From Gemmatimonadota bacterium (lineage in GTDB: Bacteria; Gemmatimonadota; Gemmatimonadetes; Gemmatimonadales; Gemmatimonadaceae): a stretch of DNA of 64,000 bases. The position numbers and the translations under genes are program-made. Of the stretch, positions 1-8,375 are shown in pieces. Position 1 is the stretch's first letter. The number at the start of each line of letters is the position of its first letter. The notes beneath the pieces are model-generated. The model was not told the DNA's origin. It ran no database searches and saw nothing but the letters and a program-made list of their open reading frames with translations. The stretch covers positions 62,001 through 126,000 of the forward strand of contig JAPLKS010000020.1 of assembly GCA_026387915.1 (NCBI GenBank). Direction: 5' to 3'.

Positions 1-1
1 G

Positions 2-253
2 CAGGCGGTGCTGGATGTCGGCGGACGGCCGTTCTACCGCGGCCCGTTGCCCAGCACACTGTACGAACACTTTATGCGCTCGTTCAGCGATGCGTCAAAG
101 TTTACCCTGCATATCCGAGTGCTGCGCGGTTCCGATCGCCACCACGTCATTGAAGCGGCATTTAAGGCGCTGGGGTTTGCCTTGCGTCAGTCGCTCAGCG
201 ATACCGGTAGCGTCTTCAGTACGAAAGGCGCGGTCCGGTTGGAGCGGTCGTGA
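2..253 (+). CDS. hisB: Imidazoleglycerol-phosphate dehydratase, C-terminal part (cut by window edge)
   Basis: HisB dehydrates imidazole glycerol phosphate in histidine biosynthesis. Only the last 83 codons are present, and the reading frame is open to the left edge of the window. The segment carries the family's closing block: an [10 protein letters not shown] stretch, the metal-binding [12 protein letters not shown] motif, and the terminal STKG motif. The stop codon overlaps the GTG start of hisF by 4 nt, so it is the upstream partner in a translationally coupled histidine operon. In many operons hisH and hisA lie between hisB and hisF; they do not here and would have to be elsewhere. Confidence 0.9.
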   Translation, partial: QAVLDVGGRPFYRGPLPSTLYEHFMRSFSDASKFTLHIRVLRGSDRHHVIEAAFKALGFALRQSLSDTGSVFSTKGAVRLERS

Positions 254-1017
254 CGCTCACCCGCCGGCTCATCGTCTGTCTCGATGTGCGCAATGGTCGC
301 GTCGTCAAAGGGACCAATTTCGTGGGACTCCGTGACGTGGGAGATCCCGTCGCGCTCGCCGAGCAGTACGAACGCGACGGGGCGGATGAATTGGTGTTTT
401 TGGATATTGCCGCAACGCACGAAGAACGAGCGACACTCCTCGACGTCGTTCGGCGTACGGCAGAGCGACTGTTTATTCCACTGACGGTCGGTGGCGGCAT
501 TCGTTCGGTTGAGGACATCGCCTCCGTCTTGCGCGCAGGCGCCGACAAAATCGGAATCAATTCGGCGGCTGTGCATAACCCGTCGCTGATCAATGAGGGC
601 TCGTCGCGATTCGGCGCGCAATGTATCGTTGCGTCTATTGATGCCAAGCGCGAGGGAGATCGCTGGGTGGTCTACACGTCCGGCGGCCGTACGCGCACGG
701 ACCTCGACGCGGTAACATGGGCACAGGAGTGTGCGACGCGCGGTGCCGGGGAGATTTTGCTCACGAGCATCGATCGTGACGGTGCTCGCACCGGTTACGA
801 CATTGCCCTCACGCAGGCCATTTCGTCTGTGGTCGATGTGCCGGTGGTCGCCAGCGGCGGGGCGGGGCTCCCTGAGCACGTCGCCGCGGCGATTGCCGAC
901 GGGGGGGCGGACGCCGCCCTCGTGGCCGGTATTCTTCATGACGGAGTGACCACGATCGCGGCACTCAAAAGCGCGATGCGTATGGCCAACCTTTCAGTAC
1001 GAGACACTGCCGCATGA
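250..1017 (+). CDS. hisF: Imidazole glycerol phosphate synthase, cyclase subunit HisF
   Basis: HisF is the (beta/alpha)8-barrel cyclase that, with glutaminase HisH, converts PRFAR to imidazole glycerol phosphate and AICAR. The 255-aa product has normal length. It shows the N-terminal CLDV motif with the catalytic aspartate, the VGGGIRS phosphate-binding loop, the second catalytic aspartate in ASIDAK, and the C-terminal SGGAG phosphate loop. The GTG start overlaps the hisB stop as GTGA and the stop overlaps hisN as ATGA. This fixes the start and implies one polycistronic message. The partner hisH is not in the window. Confidence 0.97.
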   Translation: MTLTRRLIVCLDVRNGRVVKGTNFVGLRDVGDPVALAEQYERDGADELVFLDIAATHEERATLLDVVRRTAERLFIPLTVGGGIRSVEDIASVLRAGADKIGINSAAVHNPSLINEGSSRFGAQCIVASIDAKREGDRWVVYTSGGRTRTDLDAVTWAQECATRGAGEILLTSIDRDGARTGYDIALTQAISSVVDVPVVASGGAGLPEHVAAAIADGGADAALVAGILHDGVTTIAALKSAMRMANLSVRDTAA

Positions 1018-1793
1018 ACGAATCTGCCGATACGCTGATGCAAGCCGCCGCCGAAGTTGCGCGCATCGCCGGTGCGACGGCGCTCCAGTACTTCCACACG
1101 AATGTCGCCGTGGAATGGAAGGCAGACGGCACGCCGGTAACCATCGCTGATCGCGCCGCGGAGCGCGCCGCCCGTGACTGGATCGCCCAACGGTTTCCGG
1201 ACGACGGCATTCTCGGTGAGGAGTTCGGTGAGCAGGTAGGGCGAAGTGGGCGTCGGTGGATTCTCGACCCCATCGACGGAACCAAGTCGTTCGTGCGCGG
1301 CGTGCCACTGTGGGGTTCTCTGGTTGCCGTCGCCCATGACGACGTCGTACTGGCGGGCGCCGCGTCCTTTCCGCCTCTCTCAGAACTCATCGCGGCCGCT
1401 CCTGGCTGTGGCGCGTGGTGCAACGGCGTACGCGCCCACGTCAGCACGGTGGATACCATTGAGAGTGCCACCATGCTCGTCACAGACGACCGAACCCCAG
1501 GTCCGGCCGCCGCGCATCGCGGCTGGCAGGAGCTACACACGCGCGCCGCGGTCAGCCGAACATGGGGTGACTGCTACGGCTACCTCATGGTGGCCACCGG
1601 TCGCGCAGAAGTCATGATTGATTTCACGCTCGGGGACTGGGACGCCGCATGTTTTCAACCGATCATTACGGAAGCCGGTGGTGTGTTTACGGATCTCGTG
1701 GGGCATCCGACCGCGTTCGGCGGCAATGCGGTCGCGACCAACGCCGCGCTTGATACCGCCGTCCGCACGCTGTTGCGAGGTTCCACACCATGA
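1014..1793 (+). CDS. hisN: Histidinol-phosphatase, inositol-monophosphatase family (HisN)
   Basis: This 259-aa protein belongs to the Mg-dependent inositol monophosphatase superfamily. It has the metal-binding glutamates in ILGEEFG, the DPIDGTKSF signature and a C-terminal [17 protein letters not shown] motif. The superfamily also contains true inositol monophosphatases and CysQ. Placement between hisF and hisIE, with ATGA overlaps on both sides, makes histidinol phosphate the likely substrate (HisN type, as in actinobacteria). The function is therefore an inference from context, while the fold assignment comes directly from motifs. Confidence 0.88.
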   Translation: MNESADTLMQAAAEVARIAGATALQYFHTNVAVEWKADGTPVTIADRAAERAARDWIAQRFPDDGILGEEFGEQVGRSGRRWILDPIDGTKSFVRGVPLWGSLVAVAHDDVVLAGAASFPPLSELIAAAPGCGAWCNGVRAHVSTVDTIESATMLVTDDRTPGPAAAHRGWQELHTRAAVSRTWGDCYGYLMVATGRAEVMIDFTLGDWDAACFQPIITEAGGVFTDLVGHPTAFGGNAVATNAALDTAVRTLLRGSTP

Positions 1794-2383
1794 CATGTGA
1801 TATTGCGGCATTGAACTTCGAGAAAAGCGGCGGCTTGGTTACGGTCGTCGCGCAGGACGCCCGCTCCGGTCGGGTATTGATGGTAGCGCACGCCGATGCG
1901 GAAGCCTTGCAGCTGAGCCTCGACACCGGCGAGATGCACTACCGTTCGCGCACGCGCGGTCTCTGGCACAAAGGCGCGACAAGCGGTAACACCCAGCAAC
2001 TCGTGGAACTGTTCATGGATTGCGATGCCGACGCGGTGCTTGCCCGCGTGATCCCGGCCGGTCCGGCCTGTCACACGGGCGCCACCACCTGTTTTGGCGA
2101 GGGTGCTGCAGACACGCTCGGCGAACTCGATGCCACCATCGATGCTCGGGCGGGCGAGAGCAACGCGACCGGCTACACGGCAAAGCTCTTGGCCGACCGA
2201 AACACTCGCCTCAAGAAGATTGGCGAAGAGGCGAGTGAACTCGTCACCGCATGCGCCGACGGAGACGCCGTGCGTGCGACCGAGGAGGCGGCGGATTTGA
2301 TCTACCACACGCTTGTCGCGCTACATGCCGCTGGCGGAACGCTCGATGGCGTGCGCGACGTCCTACGCGCGCGGCGGCGGTAA
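1790..2383 (+). CDS. hisIE: Bifunctional phosphoribosyl-AMP cyclohydrolase / phosphoribosyl-ATP pyrophosphatase
   Basis: This 197-aa fusion catalyses steps 2 and 3 of histidine synthesis. The N-terminal HisI domain (about residues 1-110) carries HYRSRTRGLWHKGATSGNTQ and the zinc-binding CHTG...C motif. The C-terminal HisE domain (about 115-197) carries KKIGEEASE and EEAADLIYH, the acidic Mg-binding helices of the MazG-like pyrophosphatase. The start overlaps the hisN stop as ATGA. It is the last gene of the operon; a GC-rich inverted repeat covers its stop codon. Confidence 0.97.
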   Translation: MTCDIAALNFEKSGGLVTVVAQDARSGRVLMVAHADAEALQLSLDTGEMHYRSRTRGLWHKGATSGNTQQLVELFMDCDADAVLARVIPAGPACHTGATTCFGEGAADTLGELDATIDARAGESNATGYTAKLLADRNTRLKKIGEEASELVTACADGDAVRATEEAADLIYHTLVALHAAGGTLDGVRDVLRARRR

Positions 2384-2398
2384 TCATCCCGCCGCGCG
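2368..2398. terminator. GC-rich hairpin between convergent hisIE and M16 gene
   Basis: A perfect 10-bp inverted repeat (CGCGCGGCGG at 2368-2377 and its complement at 2389-2398, 11-nt loop) spans the hisIE stop codon. It sits in the 30-nt gap before the convergent M16 peptidase gene. No long T-run follows, so it would be a hairpin-type or Rho-assisted bidirectional terminator. Confidence 0.5.
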
Positions 2399-2413
2399 AT
2401 TCTCTGCGGTCGA

Positions 2414-3721
2414 TTACGGAAAGCTGAGCAAGCGCTCGCGCGGCATGCGTGCAGGATCACCGACGTACGCCCAGCGGATGTCGCGGAAGTATTGCGCGAC
2501 AACGCGCTTGATGTCGTCGCCAGTTACGGCACGCAACTCACTGACAAATTTTGATCCGGCTCGAAAATCACCGCGGAAGAGTTGTGCGCGCGCGAGAAAA
2601 TCCGCCTGCGCCGTTGTGGTTTCGTTTTCGAGGAAATACTCCGTAATAAACTGTGCCACCAATGGCGCGAGATTTTCGGTCGGAATATTCGCCTTCGCAA
2701 TGAACTGCACTTCCTTTTTCATCAGCGCAATCGTCGTGTCCGGCGCCGTCGTGGTGACATACAACGCAATTGACGTCAGGCCGCGGTCTCGGTAATTCGC
2801 GCTCACCGCATACGTCAGATTGCGCTTCGAGCGAATTTCGGAGAAGAGGCGTCCCGAGAGCACGGCGGCCGCCACCCGCAAGGCCGCAGCGTCGCGATGG
2901 TTGGCCGGCGGTCCGGCAATGACCCCCTGTATATAGTTGGTCGGGAGCGTCCGCCGAAGAAAGACGGCATCGGTGGGCAACGACGCACTGGCCTCTGGCG
3001 CTTTCCATTGATACGAACCGGCTGGAAGCGTACCAATCGTCGTCCGGACCAACGTTTCAATTTTCTCGCGTGCCACATTGCCCACCACCACCAGGAGCAT
3101 GCGTGACGTCACAAACTGATCGCGATGATACCGGCGCAACTGCGCACGCGTAATACTCGAAATCGTTTCCGCCGTTCCGACGGCGGACAAGGCGTACGGC
3201 TGTCCGGTGTATGCAATACTGTCGGATAAATAGTCGAGCATCGCGTCGGGACTATCGGCGCGCTGACGGACGCCGCTCAAGAGTTGCGTCCGCACCAGTT
3301 CGACTTCCGCGGAGTAGAGCGTTGGATGCATCACACGGTCGGCGAAGATCGCCCAGGTGGAATCGAGCTCCTGTGGTGTTGTTCGAATACTGATGGTGGT
3401 CCAATCTTCCCGAGGGGCAATCCCGATTTCGCTCCCCGTGCGCGCTAGGGCGCGACGCATCGCATCGCGTGGATATTTCGTGGACCCACGCTCCGAGGCC
3501 GCGAGCAACAGGCTTTCGGTGCCTGCGGTCTGTGGCGTGGCCTGCCGCAACCCACCGAGCAAATACAGGTTCGCCACGACAATACTTGCCGGCGTCCGGC
3601 GCTGAATCACCTGAACACCACTCACGACGTAGCGCACCGTGTTGCTGTCCGTATCCTGCGCGCCCACGACTGATGCGGGCGCGGTCAGCGCACAGGCGAG
3701 AACCATCAGAGCGCGCTTCAT
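2414..3721 (-). CDS. M16 family peptidase-like protein without zinc motif (non-catalytic partner)
   Basis: This 435-aa protein has a signal peptide (MKRALMVLACALTAPASVVGAQ) and the two-domain M16 (insulinase/processing peptidase) architecture, including the central peptidase_M16_C-type region ending near residue 400. The position that should hold the HxxEH zinc motif reads TESLLLAASERGS, so it cannot bind zinc in the usual way. It starts within the stop codon of the neighbouring M16 gene (ATGA overlap), which does carry HxxEH. Such active/inactive M16B pairs form heterodimers like mitochondrial processing peptidase, so this is probably the structural subunit of a periplasmic enzyme. Confidence 0.88.
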   Translation of the reverse strand: MKRALMVLACALTAPASVVGAQDTDSNTVRYVVSGVQVIQRRTPASIVVANLYLLGGLRQATPQTAGTESLLLAASERGSTKYPRDAMRRALARTGSEIGIAPREDWTTISIRTTPQELDSTWAIFADRVMHPTLYSAEVELVRTQLLSGVRQRADSPDAMLDYLSDSIAYTGQPYALSAVGTAETISSITRAQLRRYHRDQFVTSRMLLVVVGNVAREKIETLVRTTIGTLPAGSYQWKAPEASASLPTDAVFLRRTLPTNYIQGVIAGPPANHRDAAALRVAAAVLSGRLFSEIRSKRNLTYAVSANYRDRGLTSIALYVTTTAPDTTIALMKKEVQFIAKANIPTENLAPLVAQFITEYFLENETTTAQADFLARAQLFRGDFRAGSKFVSELRAVTGDDIKRVVAQYFRDIRWAYVGDPARMPRERLLSFP

Positions 3722-5136
3722 GGCGTGGCCCTCGCGCCGATGGTGCTCAACTCCAACACATTCAGTCCGATCCGACGACGATCCGGAGCCGTAAGCATCA
3801 CCCCCGTGATATGGGGACGGTCAATGATGTACTTGTTCGCATACGCACGAAGATCGGCGGCCGTGCGTTTGCCCATTTCATCGTTGTACTTCATATAGTA
3901 GTCGAGCCCCGACACGCTCCACCAAAAACCAATCGTGTGCGACGACTCCGAACTGCGCTCAAGCCCAAACGCCGTGGACACGGAGCGATTCGCCTTGGTC
4001 GCGTCCAGTTCTTCTTGTGACATGTATCCGGGCTGCGTAACCACCAGCCGCAGTTCCGCAAACAACGCGCGGAGTGCCTCGCGAAGTTTATCGGGAGTGG
4101 TCTGTCCGCTGATCGAGATGGGGCCAACGTTGTTGAGCGTGTAGTAGTTCACACCAACGCCCTGCCACAACCCCGTATCGACCAGCCGTTTCTGAAAGCG
4201 AGACTGCGGGTTATTGAGTACATCCGAGAACACATCGGCCACAAAGGTCGCGTCCTCGTCCTTTCGCACACTGGGGCCTTGCCACTGAATGAGGACGGTC
4301 ACCGCATTCACGTCCTCTTCCACAATCACGGCGTCGCTCTTGACGAGCGGCGGAATCGTGGGCACCGGCACTTTCACAAACGGATCTTCACCGCGCGGCC
4401 AGACTCCATAAATACGCTCCGCCATCGCGAACGCCGCCGACGGATTGACATCACCAGATATGATTAACACCGAATTGTTGGGCACGTAGTACAGGTCGCG
4501 AATACGGCGCATTTTGTCCGGCGTGACGGTGGAAATCACTTGCCGGTCGCCAATGACGTTTTTTCGGCTCCACTGATCGCTCCACAGCTTCTTTCCCATC
4601 GCCTCTTCAAGGCGGAAGAATGGCTGAGATTCGTTGCGGTCATATTCACCGATGACCACCTGCCGTTCGCGTTCTAACTCATCCTGACGGAACTTGGGGC
4701 CCAGCAACGCGGCCACGAGATACCGCATCGCCCCTTCTACTGAGTCCGAGGCCACGGTCAGGTAGTAGTTGACCTGCTCTTCCCGCGTCTGCGCATTAAA
4801 CACGGCGCCCAGCTCGCTGGCTTTGTCGATGTACTGGTCAACAATCGGATACTGGTCGTTGGCCTTGAAGAACATGTGTTCATATAGATGGGCCAGCCCA
4901 GCGTATTCGGGCGACTGGGTGAAGGAGCCGTTGCGCACCGAAACTTCCACGGTCGCCAATGGCACCCCGTGGTTTTCGAGCACCACCACCTCTAACCCGT
5001 TCGGCAGCACCCGACGCTGGATCACCTTTTCCAAGACGGCGCGCTGAGCCAGCACCGGGGCCGCCCCAACCATACAGAACAGCACAGCGCTGGCGAGAGT
5101 GCGCGAGCGCTTGTTGATTACCGATAGTATGCCCAA
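3718..5136 (-). CDS. M16 family zinc metallopeptidase (catalytic subunit)
   Basis: The protein is about 472 aa with an N-terminal signal peptide ending near AAPVLAQ. HLYEH at residues 83-87 is the inverted zinc-binding HxxEH motif of insulinase-type peptidases, and a downstream ELERERQVVIGEYDRNE segment matches the third-ligand region. The chosen TTG start at 5136 has GGGAG six nucleotides upstream and gives a clean signal peptide; the frame is open further upstream, but that part overlaps murB and looks non-coding. The start region overlaps the divergent murB start. The next gene overlaps the stop by 4 nt and encodes the inactive partner. Confidence 0.9.
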   Translation of the reverse strand: MGILSVINKRSRTLASAVLFCMVGAAPVLAQRAVLEKVIQRRVLPNGLEVVVLENHGVPLATVEVSVRNGSFTQSPEYAGLAHLYEHMFFKANDQYPIVDQYIDKASELGAVFNAQTREEQVNYYLTVASDSVEGAMRYLVAALLGPKFRQDELERERQVVIGEYDRNESQPFFRLEEAMGKKLWSDQWSRKNVIGDRQVISTVTPDKMRRIRDLYYVPNNSVLIISGDVNPSAAFAMAERIYGVWPRGEDPFVKVPVPTIPPLVKSDAVIVEEDVNAVTVLIQWQGPSVRKDEDATFVADVFSDVLNNPQSRFQKRLVDTGLWQGVGVNYYTLNNVGPISISGQTTPDKLREALRALFAELRLVVTQPGYMSQEELDATKANRSVSTAFGLERSSESSHTIGFWWSVSGLDYYMKYNDEMGKRTAADLRAYANKYIIDRPHITGVMLTAPDRRRIGLNVLELSTIGARATP

Positions 5137-6097
5137 AGAAATCTCCCGTCCGGCTGGCGCGGCTGACGAACTGATTCGTGCCCTTCGCCCTTCACTCGCG
5201 GCCGATCGACTGCGCCCCGGCATCCCGTTGGCGCCGTACACCACCTTTCGTATTGGCGGTCCGGCCGACGTCCTGTACGATGCCACATCGGCCGACGATC
5301 TCGCTACGGCTGTCACCGCTGCACAATCCGCCGGAATCCCGTGGTTTGTCCTCGGACTCGGTGCCAATATCCTGATCGGCGACCTCGGATTCCGCGGATT
5401 GGTCATTCGGAACTGTGCCCGCGAGTTCGATGTTCCGCGTGAGGGAGCCATCCACGCCGGCAGCGGTGTCATAATCGCCGACCTGATTCCAGAAGCCGTC
5501 CGTCTGGGGCTCTCTGGGCTCGAACACTATGTCGGCATTCCCAGCACCGTCGGTGGGGCCGTCTGGCAAAACCTGCATTTCCTCTCGCCGGCCCCCGAAC
5601 GTGCGCGGACCATGTTCATCGCGGAAGTCGTGGAGTCCGTTGACCTCCTGACCGGGGCGGGTGTCCGTCAGACCGTCAGCGCTGCCGAAATGCGGTTTGG
5701 ATACGACACGTCCCGCCTCCACGACAGTGGCGAGATCGCGCTTGCCGTCACCTTCGCCCTAACTCACGGTGATGAAACCGCGATGCGGCGCACCATGCAG
5801 GAGAATCTCGACTGGCGCGGCGCGCGACACCCTCATCTCGACGTGGAACCGAGCGCTGGATCGATTTTCAAGAAGATCGAAGGCGTAGGGGCGGGTCGGT
5901 TGATCGATGACTGTGGACTCAAGGGCTTTCGGATTGGCGGTGCTCAGATTTCTCCGTTGCATGCCAACATCATCGTGAATGTCGGCAACGCCACGGCCTC
6001 CGATGTGCGCGCCGTCATCGCGCACGCACAAGCTGCTGTGCTGGCGCGCAGTGGCCACCACCTCGAACCTGAAATCGGGTTTATCGGAGAGTTCTAA
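5129..6097 (+). CDS. murB: UDP-N-acetylmuramate dehydrogenase MurB
   Basis: MurB reduces UDP-GlcNAc-enolpyruvate to UDP-MurNAc in peptidoglycan synthesis, using FAD and NADPH. The roughly 322-aa product has the FAD-binding segments TTFRIGGPAD and LGLGANILIGD and the C-terminal SAGSIFKK block, whose serine is the proton donor, followed by GLKGFRIGGAQISPLHANIIVN. The block after GIPSTVGGAVWQN normally reads MNAGAYG in MurB but here reads LHFLSP. I chose the ATG at 5129; an in-frame upstream GTG at 5099 only adds residues inside the divergent gene. Confidence 0.93.
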   Translation: MPKEISRPAGAADELIRALRPSLAADRLRPGIPLAPYTTFRIGGPADVLYDATSADDLATAVTAAQSAGIPWFVLGLGANILIGDLGFRGLVIRNCAREFDVPREGAIHAGSGVIIADLIPEAVRLGLSGLEHYVGIPSTVGGAVWQNLHFLSPAPERARTMFIAEVVESVDLLTGAGVRQTVSAAEMRFGYDTSRLHDSGEIALAVTFALTHGDETAMRRTMQENLDWRGARHPHLDVEPSAGSIFKKIEGVGAGRLIDDCGLKGFRIGGAQISPLHANIIVNVGNATASDVRAVIAHAQAAVLARSGHHLEPEIGFIGEF

Positions 6098-8316
6098 AAC
6101 CGCTGCCCAAACTCGGCGCGTACGCGCCAGGCAGCCGCGTGATCAACGGGTCGGGCAATCGCCACACCGAGCGCACCGCCAAAGAATCGGACTCCAGCGC
6201 TCACCGACGAGCGTACGCCATCGGTGATCACCGCACTTGGCGTAAGGCGCCGCATCGCAACCCAGTCGGCCGCACTCGTGGCGCCAGTCCAGCCCGACTG
6301 AAACGACAGCGACAGCGCGGGATCAAGGGCCGGCAACCAAACCCGCCCATACAGATGGAGCGGCGCGCGCCACCAGCCGAGCCGATACATCGCCAATCCG
6401 CGTGCCGTCGCTGCTTGGGTCCCCGTGAATTCCTTGTACTCATATCCTGGAAGATTCAGCTCACGCCCCATTTCAAACAATTGTTGCGTGGGAGTATTTC
6501 CGGTCACAACGCCAGCATCCATGCGCGCGGCAAAGGTCCATGCGTTCACATTGCGACGCGTCGTGGCCCGCGCTTCCACTCGCTGAAAGCGAAGCGTCCC
6601 GTCACCACGGAGATAGTTCACCGAGAATCCCGTACCGGGTCGCAAGAACTCGGCCTGCACATTGCGATTCCATTCAAATGCCAGTGCGGTGCGCAGATAC
6701 TCGCCGGCATCGACCGGGCGATTCGGCACAAACGGTTCACGTCCAACAAGACCGTGCGCGAGATGTTGAACCGCTGATTGATCCCGTGCCCAGCCAACGT
6801 CAAGGCGCAGTAAACTGTTATCGCCGTTAAACAACCGTGACGCCTGTACGCCGGCGCTCCAACGATCGACATAGTCATGATCATCAACACCAAACAGCGC
6901 GCCGAGTGTCGAAATGGAATCCAACCCGTTTGAGAAATCGTTCGTCGGGTCGAGGGAACGCCCACCACGCGCGGCGAATCGCCAGGGTCGACGCGCCAAT
7001 TCCACACTCATGCGCCCGCGCACGGTCTGCTCGCTCCACGCGTACCCCACGTTGCCGCGCGCGATCAGTCCAGGAAAGCGGTCGCGCAAACGCACGGATG
7101 CCCCAATTCCCGTGTACGGCCCCTCGATTCTGTTGACATGCACGACATCCTGAAAGTGCTCGGCCTGAACCGCGAAGATCGGTGGACCGGTCGAACGCCA
7201 ACGCGTGGGGGCGACATCTACAAAATCTTCGGAACTCACTGTCGCGCTGGCCGTGCCGATCTGCTCTCGCCACTTCACGTATCGCGCTAACGAGTCGGCA
7301 CTGGCAAAGCTGAGCACATGAGGGCGAGCCGCGAGCGTGTCGGACACGGACGGTGTTCCGTGAGTGTCCTGCGGTGCGGCGCGCGACGCGCGGGCTGAAT
7401 CCACTCCCAACACGGCGACGTCGCCCGCGCGCGCGGCTTCAATTTCAAATCCTCTAAAGCGGGTCAGAATTCTGAAGATGGCCTTTCCTTCCCCCAGAAC
7501 AGGCGCAAGCCCCTGCGCCTCAAATCGCTGGTATTGGGGCAGCCAGAATTCACTATTAATCTCGCTGTTCACGAGCTCAACAAACACACCCGCATCGAGG
7601 GCCGTGGCGCCCCGCAGGATCGCTCCAACTCCAAACGCCTGAGGGGCTTTTGTTTCGGTAAACGATCCACGCATACGGACCACATGTTTGCGCGCCGCAT
7701 CAAGATCCACCTCCCCATTGAACGCAACCGTGCCCGCCGGCAGCGCGGCGCGCGGCGTCACATCAATGCGCACAATGTTGATCACGCGGTCGCCGATCGT
7801 GAGCGATTCGATGGTATCGCCACCGGCAAACCGATAAATCGTCTCACGATCATCCGCGAGCGGATGCACGGCCCACTGCCGCGCACCCTCGGCGCGCTTG
7901 GTACCGGTTGACCGCCGCCGAGGTGCCGCGTTGCGCCCAAAGAGTAAGGCCAACCGATTGCCATAGAGGCTTGGCACCGCCCACGCGTCCTCGAACAGGC
8001 CAATCGTTGCGAGTTGCGGACCGAGTGACTGCGACCGGTACCCCGTGACGTGCTGATCTACCTCACCCGTGCGCTTCCACGTGAGCGCGCTGGCCACTTG
8101 TTCAACCGATGTCGTGATTTCGCGCCCGGAACTTCCGTCCCGAAATCCGAGTGAAATCTCGCTTTCGAGTTGCGCAGCGTACTGACCAAGCCCCGGTGGC
8201 ACCCGGTGATTGATGACGCTTGCCTCCGCAACCAAGCGACGCAGCGCCAACGAGGTATACGTGGCGGTGTCGGGAGTCTGTGTGACGACCTGAACGAGCA
8301 GCAGCAGAGCGAACAT
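6094..8316 (-). CDS. Predicted outer-membrane beta-barrel protein, function unknown
   Basis: I do not recognise a named family. The 740-aa product starts with a short hydrophobic signal (MFALLLLVQVVTQTPDTATY). Its N-terminal half looks like a periplasmic domain rich in beta strands. The C-terminal half (about 430-740) has alternating-hydrophobicity strands such as GIGASVRLRDRFPGLIARGNVGYAW and ends in an aromatic residue (FGQRF), which is the usual signature of BamA-inserted barrels. ATG at 8316 was chosen because it starts the signal peptide; the frame is open upstream but low quality. The gene converges on murB with a 4-nt overlap and lies 59 nt downstream of the helix-turn-helix fusion gene. 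Confidence 0.72.
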   Translation of the reverse strand: MFALLLLVQVVTQTPDTATYTSLALRRLVAEASVINHRVPPGLGQYAAQLESEISLGFRDGSSGREITTSVEQVASALTWKRTGEVDQHVTGYRSQSLGPQLATIGLFEDAWAVPSLYGNRLALLFGRNAAPRRRSTGTKRAEGARQWAVHPLADDRETIYRFAGGDTIESLTIGDRVINIVRIDVTPRAALPAGTVAFNGEVDLDAARKHVVRMRGSFTETKAPQAFGVGAILRGATALDAGVFVELVNSEINSEFWLPQYQRFEAQGLAPVLGEGKAIFRILTRFRGFEIEAARAGDVAVLGVDSARASRAAPQDTHGTPSVSDTLAARPHVLSFASADSLARYVKWREQIGTASATVSSEDFVDVAPTRWRSTGPPIFAVQAEHFQDVVHVNRIEGPYTGIGASVRLRDRFPGLIARGNVGYAWSEQTVRGRMSVELARRPWRFAARGGRSLDPTNDFSNGLDSISTLGALFGVDDHDYVDRWSAGVQASRLFNGDNSLLRLDVGWARDQSAVQHLAHGLVGREPFVPNRPVDAGEYLRTALAFEWNRNVQAEFLRPGTGFSVNYLRGDGTLRFQRVEARATTRRNVNAWTFAARMDAGVVTGNTPTQQLFEMGRELNLPGYEYKEFTGTQAATARGLAMYRLGWWRAPLHLYGRVWLPALDPALSLSFQSGWTGATSAADWVAMRRLTPSAVITDGVRSSVSAGVRFFGGALGVAIARPVDHAAAWRVRAEFGQRF

Positions 8317-8375
8317 GGTGACCGATAATGAGTGTTCGCACCGCCACGGGCGGATCGAACCGAGAAGTACTCGTC

